In this document: positions 63,742 through 64,000 of the stretch, one piece after another | Layout: each line of letters begins with the position of its first letter | Numbering within the stretch: the stretch's first letter is position 1 | Assembly: GCA_015350385.1 (NCBI GenBank) | Contig: WNKI01000001.1 | Span: forward strand, 9,913,118 to 9,977,117 | Length of the DNA stretch: 64,000 nucleotides | From: Aculops lycopersici | Lineage: Eukaryota > Arthropoda > Arachnida > Trombidiformes > Eriophyidae | Direction of reading: 5' to 3' | Program-made: the position numbers and the translations under genes | Notes under the pieces: generated by a model | What the model was told of the DNA's origin: nothing | The model's database searches: none | Seen by the model: the letters and a program-made list of their open reading frames with translations, nothing else

Positions 63742-63762
63742 AGCGAGCGAGCGAGCGAGCGA
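63742..63762. repeat. (GAGC)n tetranucleotide run
   Basis: About five GAGC units. Shorter GAGCGAG words recur in non-coding DNA of the window. Confidence 0.75.
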
Positions 63763-64000
63763 GCTAGTCGATTGCTAGCTCGCTGGCTCTCGTCGTTGGG
63801 CCGGCCACTTTCTCGAGAGCAAGCGGAAATCAAACTCACATTGGACGTGGCAGCCACTCGAGTGCTATGTAAATACACTCTCCCCAGTTGGCGGCATTCA
63901 TCAATGCAAATCGCTTCAGCGCTCGCCCGCTACTTCCGGTTAGCGGCAACTTCCGGCATTGGGGTGCAAGCGCGCTCTTGGTTGCTACACTGAGGCCCCG

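Larger units (their letters stand above)
61870..64000. other. VGLUT intron / upstream region
   Basis: The acceptor TTTTTACAG at 61870 shows that this region begins as an intron of VGLUT, longer than 2.1 kb. No exon encoding the preceding VGLUT segment was found. It contains a GAGC tetranucleotide run (63742-63762), CAAGTGG/CCACTTG words (62087, 62411) and a small signal-peptide-like frame listed separately. Confidence 0.5.

Noticed and set aside
1..64000. Search for transposons, CRISPR arrays, rRNA and further tRNAs
   Set aside because: No transposase or reverse-transcriptase motifs, terminal repeats, spaced direct repeats or other B-box-containing cloverleaves were seen by eye.

Overview
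This is nuclear DNA from a very compact, intron-poor animal genome. The gene set (MCM2, Rpn2, BBS4, INPP5E, neutral ceramidase, TMED10, PRORP, an XK-related protein, EXOSC7, a single insect-type deoxynucleoside kinase, CNOT3, UQCR10, an RNF126-type RING protein, kinesin light chain, VGLUT and a multi-module Rsod-like SOD relative) is metazoan and fits an arthropod best. About 20 protein genes lie in 64 kb, and large genes such as MCM2, PSMD1 and CNOT3 sit in one exon. I infer a chelicerate with extreme intron loss, such as an eriophyoid mite; that placement is inference, since no species marker was checked.

Layout. 0-24.5 kb is a dense housekeeping block: an Rsod-like secreted protein; a truncated Nse1-like ORF and MCM2 sharing a promoter with an E2F-type site; a vinculin gene reduced to its D4 and tail parts; Rpn2 convergent with BBS4; BBS4 head-to-head with INPP5E (both cilium genes, with an X-box-like site before BBS4); then neutral ceramidase (one intron) convergent with a DHRS7-type reductase. 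24.5-37.5 kb is gene-poor and rich in microsatellites; it holds a tetraspanin whose four coding exons can be reconstructed, plus weaker exon candidates. 37.5-43.6 kb has a small low-complexity protein, a tRNA-Asn, an unrecognised six-helix membrane protein, TMED10 and PRORP. 43.6-47.8 kb is non-coding upstream DNA. 47.8-56.6 kb is extremely tight: XK-related, EXOSC7, dNK (its CDS overlaps EXOSC7 by 10 bp), CNOT3, UQCR10 (6 bp between stop codons) and RNF126. 57-64 kb has kinesin light chain (three coding exons) convergent with the 3' part of a VGLUT gene whose 5' exons lie beyond the right edge.

There are no operons, CRISPR arrays or recognisable transposons. The main themes are compaction (overlapping 3' ends, a stop codon inside a poly(A) signal), shared promoters for related genes, and a few neuronal or membrane genes that keep introns and large flanking DNA.
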